Source: Streptomyces sp. TRM70350
GTDB lineage: Bacteria; Actinomycetota; Actinomycetes; Streptomycetales; Streptomycetaceae
Length of the DNA: 64,000 nucleotides
Assembly (NCBI RefSeq): GCF_019219825.1
Contig: NZ_JAHUXH010000013.1
Coordinates: 1-64,000 of the forward strand
Reading direction: 5' to 3'
Position numbers and translations under genes: made by a program. Below the pieces are notes generated by a model. That model did no database searches. It worked only from the letters and a program-made list of their open reading frames with translations, and was not told the DNA's origin. This document shows, one piece after another, positions 54,626 to 62,396 of the stretch. The stretch's first letter is position 1. Each line of letters starts with the position of its first letter.

Positions 54626-56101
54626 GTGGGCGGCAACGGCGGAGGCGGGGCGAACGCTGAGAAGCGCCCGAACGAGCTGTTGGGCTCGTGGTTCGTGCGC
54701 AGCGGCTGGTCGAAGGGCGAGCTGGCGCGTCAAGTGAACCGCAGAGCACGCCAGTTGGGCGCCAACCACATCTCCACCGACACCTCCCGGGTCCGCCGCT
54801 GGCTGGACGGCGAGAACCCGCGCGAGCCGATCCCCAGGATCCTGTCGGAGCTGTTCTCCGAGCGGTTCGGCTGCGTCGTCTCGATCGAGGACCTCGGGCT
54901 GCGCACCGCCCGCCAGGCGCCCTCCACCACCGGCGTCGACCTGCCCTGGACGGCCCCGCAGACGGTGGCCCTGCTCGGCGAGTTCTCGCGCAGCGACCTG
55001 ATGCTGGCCCGCCGCGGCTTCCTCGGCACGTCGCTGGCCCTGTCCGCCGGCCCGGCCCTGATCGAGCCCATGCAGCGCTGGCTGGTCCCCGCGCCGCCCG
55101 CCCCCCGGCCCGAGCCCGCGTCGGTGCCGTCCACCCGCTCACGGGGACGGCTGTCCAGGCCGGAGCTGGACCTGCTGGAGTCCACCACGGTGATGTTCCG
55201 CCAGTGGGACGCCCAGTGCGGCGGCGGCCTGCGCCGCAAGGCGGTCGTCGGCCAGCTGCACGAGGTGACCGACCTGCTGCAGGAGCCCCAGCCCGAGGCC
55301 ACCACCCGCAAGTTGTTCAAGGTCGCCGCCGAGCTGGCGGAACTGGCCGGCTGGATGTCGTACGACGTGGGGCTCCAGCCCACCGCGCAGAAGTACTTCG
55401 TACTCGCCCTGCACGCTGCCAAGGAAGCCGGCGACCGCCCGCTCGGCTCGTACATCCTGTCCAGCATGAGCCGCCAGATGATCCACCTCGGGCGGCCCGA
55501 GGACGCCCTGGAGCTGATCCACCTCGCGCAGTACGGCAGCCGGGACTGCGCGAGCCCGCGCACCCAGTCGATGCTGTATGCGATGGAGGCCCGGGCGTAC
55601 GCCAACATGGGCCAGCCCGGCAAGTGCAAGCGGGCCGTGCGCATGGCCGAGGACACCTTCACCGACGCCGACGACTGGGACGAGCCGGACCCCGACTGGA
55701 TCCGCTTCTTCTCCGAGGCCGAGCTGTACGCCGAGAACAGCCACTCCTTCCGCGACCTCGCCTACGTCGCCGGCCGCAGCCCCGCCTACGCCTCCATGGC
55801 CGAGCCCCTGATGCGGCGGGCCGTGGAGCTGTTCGCGCAGGACACCGAGCACCAGCGGTCGTACGCGCTCAACCTCATCGGCATGGCCACCGTGCACCTG
55901 CTCCAGCGTGAGCCCGAGCAGAGCGCCGTGTTCGCCGACCGGGCCATGACGGTCGCCAAGAACGTCCGTTCCGAGCGCGTCAACACTCGTATTCGAAAGA
56001 CCGTGGACACCGCCGCCCGGGACTTCGGTGACATCGCCGCGGTCGTGGACCTCACCGACAAGCTCGCCGTCGAGCTGCCGGAGACCGCCGCGGCGGTCTA
56101 G
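54626..56101 (+). CDS. nsdA: NsdA-type TPR regulator of development and antibiotic production
   Basis: A 491-residue protein of the NsdA family, a negative regulator of sporulation and antibiotic synthesis in S. coelicolor. The N-terminal 90 residues resemble a helix-turn-helix segment (SGWSKGELARQVNRRARQLG, TSRVRRWLDGENPREPIPRI); the rest is TPR-like (AAELAELAGWMSYDVGLQPT, AQKYFVLALHAAKEAGDRPL, ALELIHLAQYGSRDCASPRT). I chose the GTG at 54626, seven bases after a GGGGG site; a TTG at 54581 would add 15 residues. It lies between ftsY and amtB, as in S. coelicolor. Confidence 0.92.
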   Translation: MGGNGGGGANAEKRPNELLGSWFVRSGWSKGELARQVNRRARQLGANHISTDTSRVRRWLDGENPREPIPRILSELFSERFGCVVSIEDLGLRTARQAPSTTGVDLPWTAPQTVALLGEFSRSDLMLARRGFLGTSLALSAGPALIEPMQRWLVPAPPAPRPEPASVPSTRSRGRLSRPELDLLESTTVMFRQWDAQCGGGLRRKAVVGQLHEVTDLLQEPQPEATTRKLFKVAAELAELAGWMSYDVGLQPTAQKYFVLALHAAKEAGDRPLGSYILSSMSRQMIHLGRPEDALELIHLAQYGSRDCASPRTQSMLYAMEARAYANMGQPGKCKRAVRMAEDTFTDADDWDEPDPDWIRFFSEAELYAENSHSFRDLAYVAGRSPAYASMAEPLMRRAVELFAQDTEHQRSYALNLIGMATVHLLQREPEQSAVFADRAMTVAKNVRSERVNTRIRKTVDTAARDFGDIAAVVDLTDKLAVELPETAAAV

Positions 56102-56284
56102 CACAGCGCCGAAACCCCTGACTCCGGCCGCGGCCGGCCCTCCCGAACTGCCCGACTCGGCTCCCCCGTGCCAGGTCATCGGAAGGCCGCCCGCGGCCGG
56201 TTCGCTGCGCCCCGCGGCAACATCCACGGAAGGTTGCGCCACGATAACGATCGCGCAGCGCGGCAGCAGGCAGTTCATCGACGC

Positions 56285-56320
56285 GTAACACACAGGGCGC
56301 CTTCGTCACCGCGGCGAAAC
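56285..56320 (+). promoter_or_regulatory. GlnR-type box upstream of amtB
   Basis: GTCAC (56305), six bases, GAAAC (56316) fit the GlnR consensus GTnAC-n6-GAAAC exactly. A weaker site GTAAC-n6-GGCGC (56285-56300) lies 20 bases upstream. The pair is 120 bases before amtB. Confidence 0.7.
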
Positions 56321-56440
56321 AACGAGGGGCTTCCACCGAAACGGCGCTGCGCCAATCTCGTGGCGCATAACCGGCCCACCCCTCATGACCGCTCAAGGCT
56401 TCGCCCGCACGGGGCCGTATCCAACGACGAGGAGACGCCG

Positions 56441-57781
56441 ATGGCACCAGCCATCACGCTTGCCGCAGAGACGGAGCTCTCTGCCGCCAACACAGGCTTC
56501 ATGCTCATCTGCTCCGCCCTGGTGATGCTCATGACCCCGGGACTGGCCTTCTTCTACGGAGGCATGGTCCGCGTCAAGAGCACCCTGAACATGCTGATGA
56601 TGAGCTTCATCAGCCTGGGAATCGTCACCATCCTGTGGGTGCTGTACGGCTTCTCCATGGCGTTCGGCACGGACTCCGGCAGCATCATCGGCTGGTCTTC
56701 CGACTACGTCGGCTTCACCGGAATCGGTACCGCCGACCTGTGGGACGGCTACACCATCCCCATTTATGTCTTCGCCGTCTTCCAGCTGATGTTCGCGATC
56801 ATCACGCCCGCCCTGATCAGCGGTGCCCTCGCGGACCGCGTGAAGTTCACGGCGTGGGCGCTGTTCGTCGCCCTGTGGGCCACGGTCGTGTACTTCCCGG
56901 TCGCGCACTGGGTCTGGGGCTCGGGCGGCTGGGCCTTCGAGCTCGGCGTGATCGACTTCGCCGGTGGTACGGCGGTGCACATCAACGCCGGTGCCGCGGC
57001 GCTCGGCGTGATCCTGGTGATCGGAAAGCGCATCGGATTCAAGAAGGACCCGATGCGTCCGCACAGCCTCCCGCTGGTCATGCTCGGCGCCGCTCTGCTG
57101 TGGTTCGGCTGGTTCGGCTTCAACGCCGGCTCCTGGCTCGGCAACGACGACGGCGTCGGCGCGCTGATGTTCGTCAACACCCAGATCGCCACCGCCGCCG
57201 CCATGCTGGCCTGGCTGATCTACGAGAAGCTGCGCCACGGCGCGTTCACCACGCTGGGCGCCGCCTCCGGTGCCGTCGCCGGTCTGGTCGCCATCACCCC
57301 GGCCGGTGGCGCGGTCGACCCGCTCGGCGCGATCGCCGTCGGCGCCATCGCCGGTCTGCTGTGCGCCATGGCCGTCGGCCTGAAGTACAAGTTCGGCTAC
57401 GACGACTCCCTCGACGTCGTCGGCGTCCACCTGGTCGGCGGTGTCGTCGGCTCCCTGCTGATCGGCTTCTTCGCCAGCGGCAAGGGCCAGTCCGAGGTCC
57501 AGGGCCTGTTCTACGGTGGCGGCCTGGACCAGTTCTGGAAGCAGTGCGCCGGTGTGTTCGCGGTCCTCGCCTACTCCCTGGTCGCCTCCGCGGTCCTCGC
57601 CTTCCTGCTCGACAAGACGATCGGCATGCGGGTCTCCGAGGACGACGAGGTGGCCGGCATCGACCAGGCCGAGCACGCCGAGACCGCATACGACTTCAGC
57701 GGCGCCGGCGGTGGTGCCTCCCGCACCGTCACCGCCCCCGCCCCGGTTGCCGAAGCTGCGAGCAAGAAGGTGGACGCATGA
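56441..57781 (+). CDS. amtB: Ammonium transporter
   Basis: A 446-residue Amt/Mep/Rh channel with eleven predicted membrane helices. Signatures include GFMLICSALVMLMTPGLAFF and YGGMVRVKSTLNMLMMSF at the N-terminus, FAGGTAVHINAGAAALGVIL with the first pore histidine near residue 180, and DVVGVHLVGGVVGSLLIGFF with the second near 330. The C-terminal tail is Ala-rich. ATG has GAGGAG six bases upstream. It overlaps glnK by four bases. A GlnR-type box upstream suggests induction on nitrogen limitation. Confidence 0.97.
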   Translation: MAPAITLAAETELSAANTGFMLICSALVMLMTPGLAFFYGGMVRVKSTLNMLMMSFISLGIVTILWVLYGFSMAFGTDSGSIIGWSSDYVGFTGIGTADLWDGYTIPIYVFAVFQLMFAIITPALISGALADRVKFTAWALFVALWATVVYFPVAHWVWGSGGWAFELGVIDFAGGTAVHINAGAAALGVILVIGKRIGFKKDPMRPHSLPLVMLGAALLWFGWFGFNAGSWLGNDDGVGALMFVNTQIATAAAMLAWLIYEKLRHGAFTTLGAASGAVAGLVAITPAGGAVDPLGAIAVGAIAGLLCAMAVGLKYKFGYDDSLDVVGVHLVGGVVGSLLIGFFASGKGQSEVQGLFYGGGLDQFWKQCAGVFAVLAYSLVASAVLAFLLDKTIGMRVSEDDEVAGIDQAEHAETAYDFSGAGGGASRTVTAPAPVAEAASKKVDA

Positions 57782-58116
57782 AGCTCATCACCGCTGTCGT
57801 CAAGCCCCACCGGCTGGACGAGATCAAGGAAGCCCTCCAGGCGTTCGGAGTGCACGGACTGACGGTCACCGAGGCGAGCGGCTACGGTCGTCAGCGGGGC
57901 CACACCGAGGTCTACCGCGGCGCCGAGTACACGGTCGACCTGGTCCCCAAGATCCGTATCGAGGTGCTGGCCGAGGACGACGACGCCGAGCAGCTGATCG
58001 ACGTCATCGTGAAGGCCGCCCGCACCGGCAAGATCGGTGACGGCAAGGTCTGGTCCCTTCCGGTCGAGACCGCCGTCCGGGTCCGCACCGGCGAGCGCGG
58101 ACCGGACGCGCTCTGA
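57778..58116 (+). CDS. glnK: Nitrogen regulatory protein PII
   Basis: A 112-residue PII signal protein that binds 2-oxoglutarate and ATP/ADP and blocks AmtB. The T-loop contains the modifiable tyrosine at residue 51 in YRGAEYTVDL. In Streptomyces this tyrosine is adenylylated by GlnD, encoded next. MKLITAVVKPHRLDEIKEAL starts at an ATG inside the amtB stop, showing coupling. TGKIGDGKVWSLPVE is the B-loop region. Confidence 0.98.
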   Translation: MKLITAVVKPHRLDEIKEALQAFGVHGLTVTEASGYGRQRGHTEVYRGAEYTVDLVPKIRIEVLAEDDDAEQLIDVIVKAARTGKIGDGKVWSLPVETAVRVRTGERGPDAL

Positions 58117-58141
58117 CCGACAGAAGAACAGGAGTCGCTGG

Positions 58142-60586
58142 GTGACGAGTACGGACGTAACGGCGAAAGCAGAGGACTCGGGACCCAGCGGCTACGCGGC
58201 GGCCCGGCTGCGCCTCCTCACGGAGGGGGCGCGGTCCGGGCCGCCGCGCCGTGCCGGCCTGGCCGAGCTGACCGACGACTGGCTGGCGGGGCTGTTCAAC
58301 GCGGGGGCCGAGGGGCTGCGCGGGGTCTCGCTCGTCGCGGTCGGCGGCTACGGCCGCGGTGAGCTGTCCCCCCGCAGTGACCTGGACCTCCTGCTGCTGC
58401 ATGACGGGGGCGACTCCGCCGCGATCGGCGCCCTCGCCGACCGCATCTGGTATCCCGTCTGGGACCTGGGTCTCGCCCTGGACCACTCCGTCCGCACACC
58501 GGCCGAGGCCCGCAAGACGGCCGGGGAGGACCTGAAGGTCCAGCTCGGGCTCCTGGACGCCCGCCACATCGCGGGCGACCTCGGCCTGACGGCGGGACTG
58601 CGGACAGCGATCCTCGCCGACTGGCGCAACCAGGCGCCGAAACGTCTCCCCCAACTCCAGGAACTCTGCGCCGAACGCGCTGAACGCCAGGGCGAGTTGC
58701 AGTACCTCCTGGAGCCGGACCTCAAGGAGGCCCGCGGCGGCCTCCGTGACGCCACCGCCCTGCGCGCCGTCGCCGCGTCCTGGCTGGCCGACGCCCCGCG
58801 CGAGGGCCTCGACGACGCCCGGCGCCGGCTGCTCGACGTCCGCGACGCCCTGCACCTCGCCACCGGGCGCGCCACCGACCGGCTCGCCCTGCAGGAGCAG
58901 GACCAGGTCGCCGCCGAGCTGGGCCTGCTCGACGCCGACACGCTGCTGCGGCAGGTGTACGAGGCGGCGCGGATCATCTCGTACGCCAGTGATGTCACGT
59001 GGCGTGAAGTGGGCCGCGTGCTGCGGTCGCGCGCGGTGCGGCCGCGGCTGCGCTCCATGCTGGGCGGAGGAAAGCAGGTGGCCGAGAGGTCGCCGCTCGC
59101 CGAGGGTGTGGTGGAGCAGGACGGCGAGGTGGTGCTCGCCCGGGCCGCGCGCCCCGACCGCGACCCCGTGCTCCCCCTGCGCGCGGCGGCCGCCGCCGCG
59201 CAGGCCGGACTGCCACTCTCCCTGCATGCTGTCCGGCGCATGGCGGCCGGAGTACGCCCCCTGCCCACGCCCTGGCCTGCCGAGGCGCGGGAACAACTCG
59301 TCACGCTGCTGGGCTCCGGCCGTCCCACCATCGAGGTCTGGGAGGCCCTGGAGGCCGAGGGCCTGATCACCCGGCTCATCCCCGACTGGGAGCGGGTGCG
59401 CTGCCGCCCACAGCGCAACGCCGTGCACATCTGGACCGTCGACCGGCACCTCATCGAGACCGCCGTCCGCGCCTCCGAGTTCACCCGCCGGGTCAGCCGC
59501 CCCGACCTGCTCCTGGTCGCCGCGCTGCTGCACGACATCGGCAAGGGCTGGCCCGGCGACCACTCGGTCGCGGGCGAGATCATCGCGCGCGACGTGGCGA
59601 GCCGGATCGGCTTCGACCGCGACGACGTGGCCGTGCTCGCCACCCTCGTACGACACCATCTGCTGCTGGTGGAGACGGCCACCCGGCGTGATCTGGAGGA
59701 CCCCGCCACCGTGCGTTCGGTCGCCGAGGCGGTGGGTTCGCAGGGCACGCTGGAGCTGCTGCACGCGCTCACCGAGGCCGACGCACTGGCCACCGGGCCG
59801 GCCGCCTGGTCGTCCTGGCGGGGTTCGCTGGTCGCGGACCTGGTCAAGCGGGTCTCGGCGGTGCTGTCCGGGGACGAGCCGGAGGACCCCGAGGCCGCCG
59901 CGCCCACCGCCGAGCAGGAGCGGCTCGCCATCGAGGCGATCGCGACGGGCAGCCCCGTGCTGGCGCTGCGGGCGCAGACCGAGGTGCCCACCGAGGAGGC
60001 GTCCGGCGAACCCGAGCCGCTCGGCGTCGAGCTGCTGATCGCCGTACCGGACCAGCCGGGCGTGCTGCCCGCCGTGTCCGGTGTCCTCGCCGTGCACCGC
60101 CTGACCGTCCGCACGGCCGAGCTGCGGGCCCTTCAGCTGCCGGACGGCGTCGAGGGTTCGGTGCTGCTGCTGGACTGGCGGGTCGCCGCCGAGTACGGCT
60201 CCCTGCCCCAGGCCGCCCGGCTCCGCGCCGACCTCGTCCGGGCCCTGGACGGCACCCTGGACATCGCGGGTCGCCTCGCCGAACGGGACGCCGCGTACCC
60301 GCGCCGCCGGGGTGTGGTGGCGCCGCCGCCGAGGGTGTCGGTCCACCCGGCCGCCTCCCGGCTGGCCACGGTGATCGAGGTGCGGGCCCAGGACGCGCCG
60401 GGGTTGCTGTTCCGGATCGGGCGGGCGCTGGAGGACGCGGGCGTGCGGGTGCGCAGCTCCCATGTGTCGACGCTGGGCGCGAACGCCGTCGACGCGTTCT
60501 ATGTCACAGGACCGGAGGGCGCGCCCCTGCCGGGCGAGGAGGCCGCGGCGGTGGCGCGGAAGCTGGAGGAGACATTGCGCGGCTGA
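58142..60586 (+). CDS. glnD: PII adenylyl-/uridylyltransferase
   Basis: An 814-residue enzyme that modifies and demodifies GlnK according to nitrogen status; the actinobacterial version is an adenylyltransferase. The nucleotidyltransferase motif GGYGRGELSPRSDLDLLLLH lies near residues 68-87, the HD phosphohydrolase motif LLHDIGKGWPGDHS near 461-474, and two ACT domains occupy about 625-700 and 738-814. GTG start with AGGAG seven bases upstream, 25 bases after glnK. Full-length and complete. Confidence 0.96.
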   Translation: MTSTDVTAKAEDSGPSGYAAARLRLLTEGARSGPPRRAGLAELTDDWLAGLFNAGAEGLRGVSLVAVGGYGRGELSPRSDLDLLLLHDGGDSAAIGALADRIWYPVWDLGLALDHSVRTPAEARKTAGEDLKVQLGLLDARHIAGDLGLTAGLRTAILADWRNQAPKRLPQLQELCAERAERQGELQYLLEPDLKEARGGLRDATALRAVAASWLADAPREGLDDARRRLLDVRDALHLATGRATDRLALQEQDQVAAELGLLDADTLLRQVYEAARIISYASDVTWREVGRVLRSRAVRPRLRSMLGGGKQVAERSPLAEGVVEQDGEVVLARAARPDRDPVLPLRAAAAAAQAGLPLSLHAVRRMAAGVRPLPTPWPAEAREQLVTLLGSGRPTIEVWEALEAEGLITRLIPDWERVRCRPQRNAVHIWTVDRHLIETAVRASEFTRRVSRPDLLLVAALLHDIGKGWPGDHSVAGEIIARDVASRIGFDRDDVAVLATLVRHHLLLVETATRRDLEDPATVRSVAEAVGSQGTLELLHALTEADALATGPAAWSSWRGSLVADLVKRVSAVLSGDEPEDPEAAAPTAEQERLAIEAIATGSPVLALRAQTEVPTEEASGEPEPLGVELLIAVPDQPGVLPAVSGVLAVHRLTVRTAELRALQLPDGVEGSVLLLDWRVAAEYGSLPQAARLRADLVRALDGTLDIAGRLAERDAAYPRRRGVVAPPPRVSVHPAASRLATVIEVRAQDAPGLLFRIGRALEDAGVRVRSSHVSTLGANAVDAFYVTGPEGAPLPGEEAAAVARKLEETLRG

Positions 60587-60668
60587 TCCGTGACCCGCTC
60601 CGGTGGAGCCGGGATACCCTGGAGGGCGATTCATCCGCCAGCCACCGACCCTGAGGACCGCGAGCGCC

Positions 60669-62219
60669 GTGTTCGATACTCTCTCCGATCGCCTCTCAGC
60701 GACTTTCAAGAACCTGCGTGGCAAGGGACGGCTCTCCGAAGCGGACATCGACGCCACCGCGCGCGAGATCCGGATCGCGCTCCTCGAAGCGGACGTGGCG
60801 CTGCCTGTCGTCCGGAGCTTCATCAAGAACGTCAAGGAGCGGGCCCTCGGGGCCGAGGTCTCCAGGGCGCTCAACCCGGCCCAGCAGGTGCTGAAGATCG
60901 TCAACGACGAGCTCGTGACGATCCTCGGTGGCGAGACCCGGCGGCTGCGCTTCGCCAAGCAGCCGCCCACCGTGATCATGCTGGCGGGTCTGCAGGGTGC
61001 CGGTAAGACCACCCTCGCGGGCAAGCTCGGCAAGTGGCTCCAGGAGCAGGGCCACTCGCCGCTGCTGGTCGCCGCCGACCTCCAGCGCCCGAACGCGGTC
61101 AACCAGCTGAGCGTCGTCGCCGAGCGGGCCGGGGTCGCGGTCTTCGCGCCGGAGCCGGGCAACGGCGTCGGTGACCCGGTCAAGGTCGCCAAGGACTCCA
61201 TCGGCTTCGCGAAGTCCAAGGTCCACGACATCGTGATCGTGGACACCGCCGGCCGTCTCGGCATCGACCAGGAGATGATGCAGCAGGCCGCCGACATCCG
61301 GGACGCGGTCTCGCCGGACGAGATCCTGTTCGTCGTCGACGCGATGATCGGTCAGGACGCGGTCAACACCGCCGAGGCCTTCCGCGACGGCGTCGGCTTC
61401 GACGGCGTGGTGCTCTCCAAGCTCGACGGTGACGCCCGTGGTGGTGCGGCCCTGTCGATCCGCCAGATCACCGGCAAGCCGATCATGTTCGCGTCGAACG
61501 GCGAGAAGCTCGACGACTTCGACGCCTTCCACCCGGACCGGATGGCCTCCCGCATCCTCGACATGGGTGACCTGCTCACCCTGATCGAGCAGGCGGAGAA
61601 GACCTTCGACCAGGCCGAAGCCCAGAAGATGGCCGAGAAGCTGGCCTCCAAGAAGGGCCAGGACTTCACCCTCGACGACTTCCTGGCCCAGATGGAGCAG
61701 GTCAGGAAGATGGGCTCCATCTCCAAGCTGCTCGGCATGCTGCCCGGCATGGGCCAGATCAAGGACCAGATCCAGAACCTCGACGAGCGGGACGTCGACC
61801 GCACCGCCGCGATCATCAAGTCGATGACCCCGGGCGAGCGCCAGGACCCGACGATCATCAACGGCTCGCGCCGCGCCCGTATCGCGCGCGGTTCCGGTGT
61901 CGAGGTCAGCGCGGTGAAGAACCTGGTCGAGCGGTTCTTCGAGGCCCGCAAGATGATGTCCCGCATGGCCCAGGGCGGCGGTATGCCGGGGATGCCGGGG
62001 ATGCCGGGCATGGGTGGCGGTCCCGGCAGGGCGAAGAAGAAGCAGAAGCAGGCCAAGGGCAAGCAGCGCTCCGGCAACCCGATGAAGCGCAAGCAGCAGG
62101 AGCAGGAGGAGGCCGCCCGCCGCGCGGCAGCCGCTCAGGGCGGAGGCGCCTTCGGGCTGCCGCAGCAGGGCGGGCAGGACTTCGAGCTGCCGGACGAGTT
62201 CAAGAAGTTCATGGGCTAG
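60669..62219 (+). CDS. ffh: Signal recognition particle protein Ffh (SRP54)
   Basis: A 516-residue SRP GTPase that binds signal peptides and 4.5S RNA and docks on FtsY. The N domain starts VFDTLSDRLSATFKNLRGKG; GTPase motifs are GLQGAGKTTLAGKLGKWL near 105-122, ADLQRPNAVNQL, VDTAGRLGIDQEMM near 191-204 and SKLDGDARGGAALS. The Met-rich M domain (KLLGMLPGMGQIKDQIQ) follows, with a basic tail containing MPGMPGMPGMGGG and KKKQKQAKGKQ. GTG at 60669. No 4.5S RNA gene was recognised nearby. Confidence 0.98.
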   Translation: MFDTLSDRLSATFKNLRGKGRLSEADIDATAREIRIALLEADVALPVVRSFIKNVKERALGAEVSRALNPAQQVLKIVNDELVTILGGETRRLRFAKQPPTVIMLAGLQGAGKTTLAGKLGKWLQEQGHSPLLVAADLQRPNAVNQLSVVAERAGVAVFAPEPGNGVGDPVKVAKDSIGFAKSKVHDIVIVDTAGRLGIDQEMMQQAADIRDAVSPDEILFVVDAMIGQDAVNTAEAFRDGVGFDGVVLSKLDGDARGGAALSIRQITGKPIMFASNGEKLDDFDAFHPDRMASRILDMGDLLTLIEQAEKTFDQAEAQKMAEKLASKKGQDFTLDDFLAQMEQVRKMGSISKLLGMLPGMGQIKDQIQNLDERDVDRTAAIIKSMTPGERQDPTIINGSRRARIARGSGVEVSAVKNLVERFFEARKMMSRMAQGGGMPGMPGMPGMGGGPGRAKKKQKQAKGKQRSGNPMKRKQQEQEEAARRAAAAQGGGAFGLPQQGGQDFELPDEFKKFMG

Positions 62220-62221
62220 CA

Positions 62222-62305
62222 CTTCCTGCTCGTCGCTTCCTGCTCGTCACGGCTGGTGACGTCCAGTGGCGGCTTGTGGTGGCTTGTGGCGGCTTGTGGC
62301 GGCTT
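62222..62305. repeat. Two adjacent tandem repeats after ffh
   Basis: CTTCCTGCTCGTC occurs twice (62222 and 62236). Then a 10-base unit GTGGCGGCTT is repeated four times (62266-62305) with one variant base. Both arrays sit between the ffh stop and its terminator. Confidence 0.88.
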
Positions 62306-62306
62306 G

Positions 62307-62354
62307 TTACGGCGCCGGGGCGCCCCTCTCCGCAGGGGTGCCCCGGCGCCGTAA
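62307..62354. terminator. Terminator after ffh
   Basis: Twenty-one-base arms beginning TTACGGCGCC and ending GGCGCCGTAA, one wobble pair, 6-nt loop. The longest hairpin in the window; it ends 42 bases before the ftsH start. Confidence 0.9.
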
Positions 62355-62396
62355 TCCGCACATGCTTGCGGAGCCGGTGTGGCGTAACGTCCCGAT

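Noticed and set aside
54463..54660. 65-codon plus-strand frame upstream of nsdA
   Set aside because: It overlaps nsdA by 35 bases and ends in an Arg run produced by the other frame.
60587..62396. SRP 4.5S RNA gene near ffh
   Set aside because: I looked for the conserved SRP RNA tetraloop helix in the flanking spacers and saw none.
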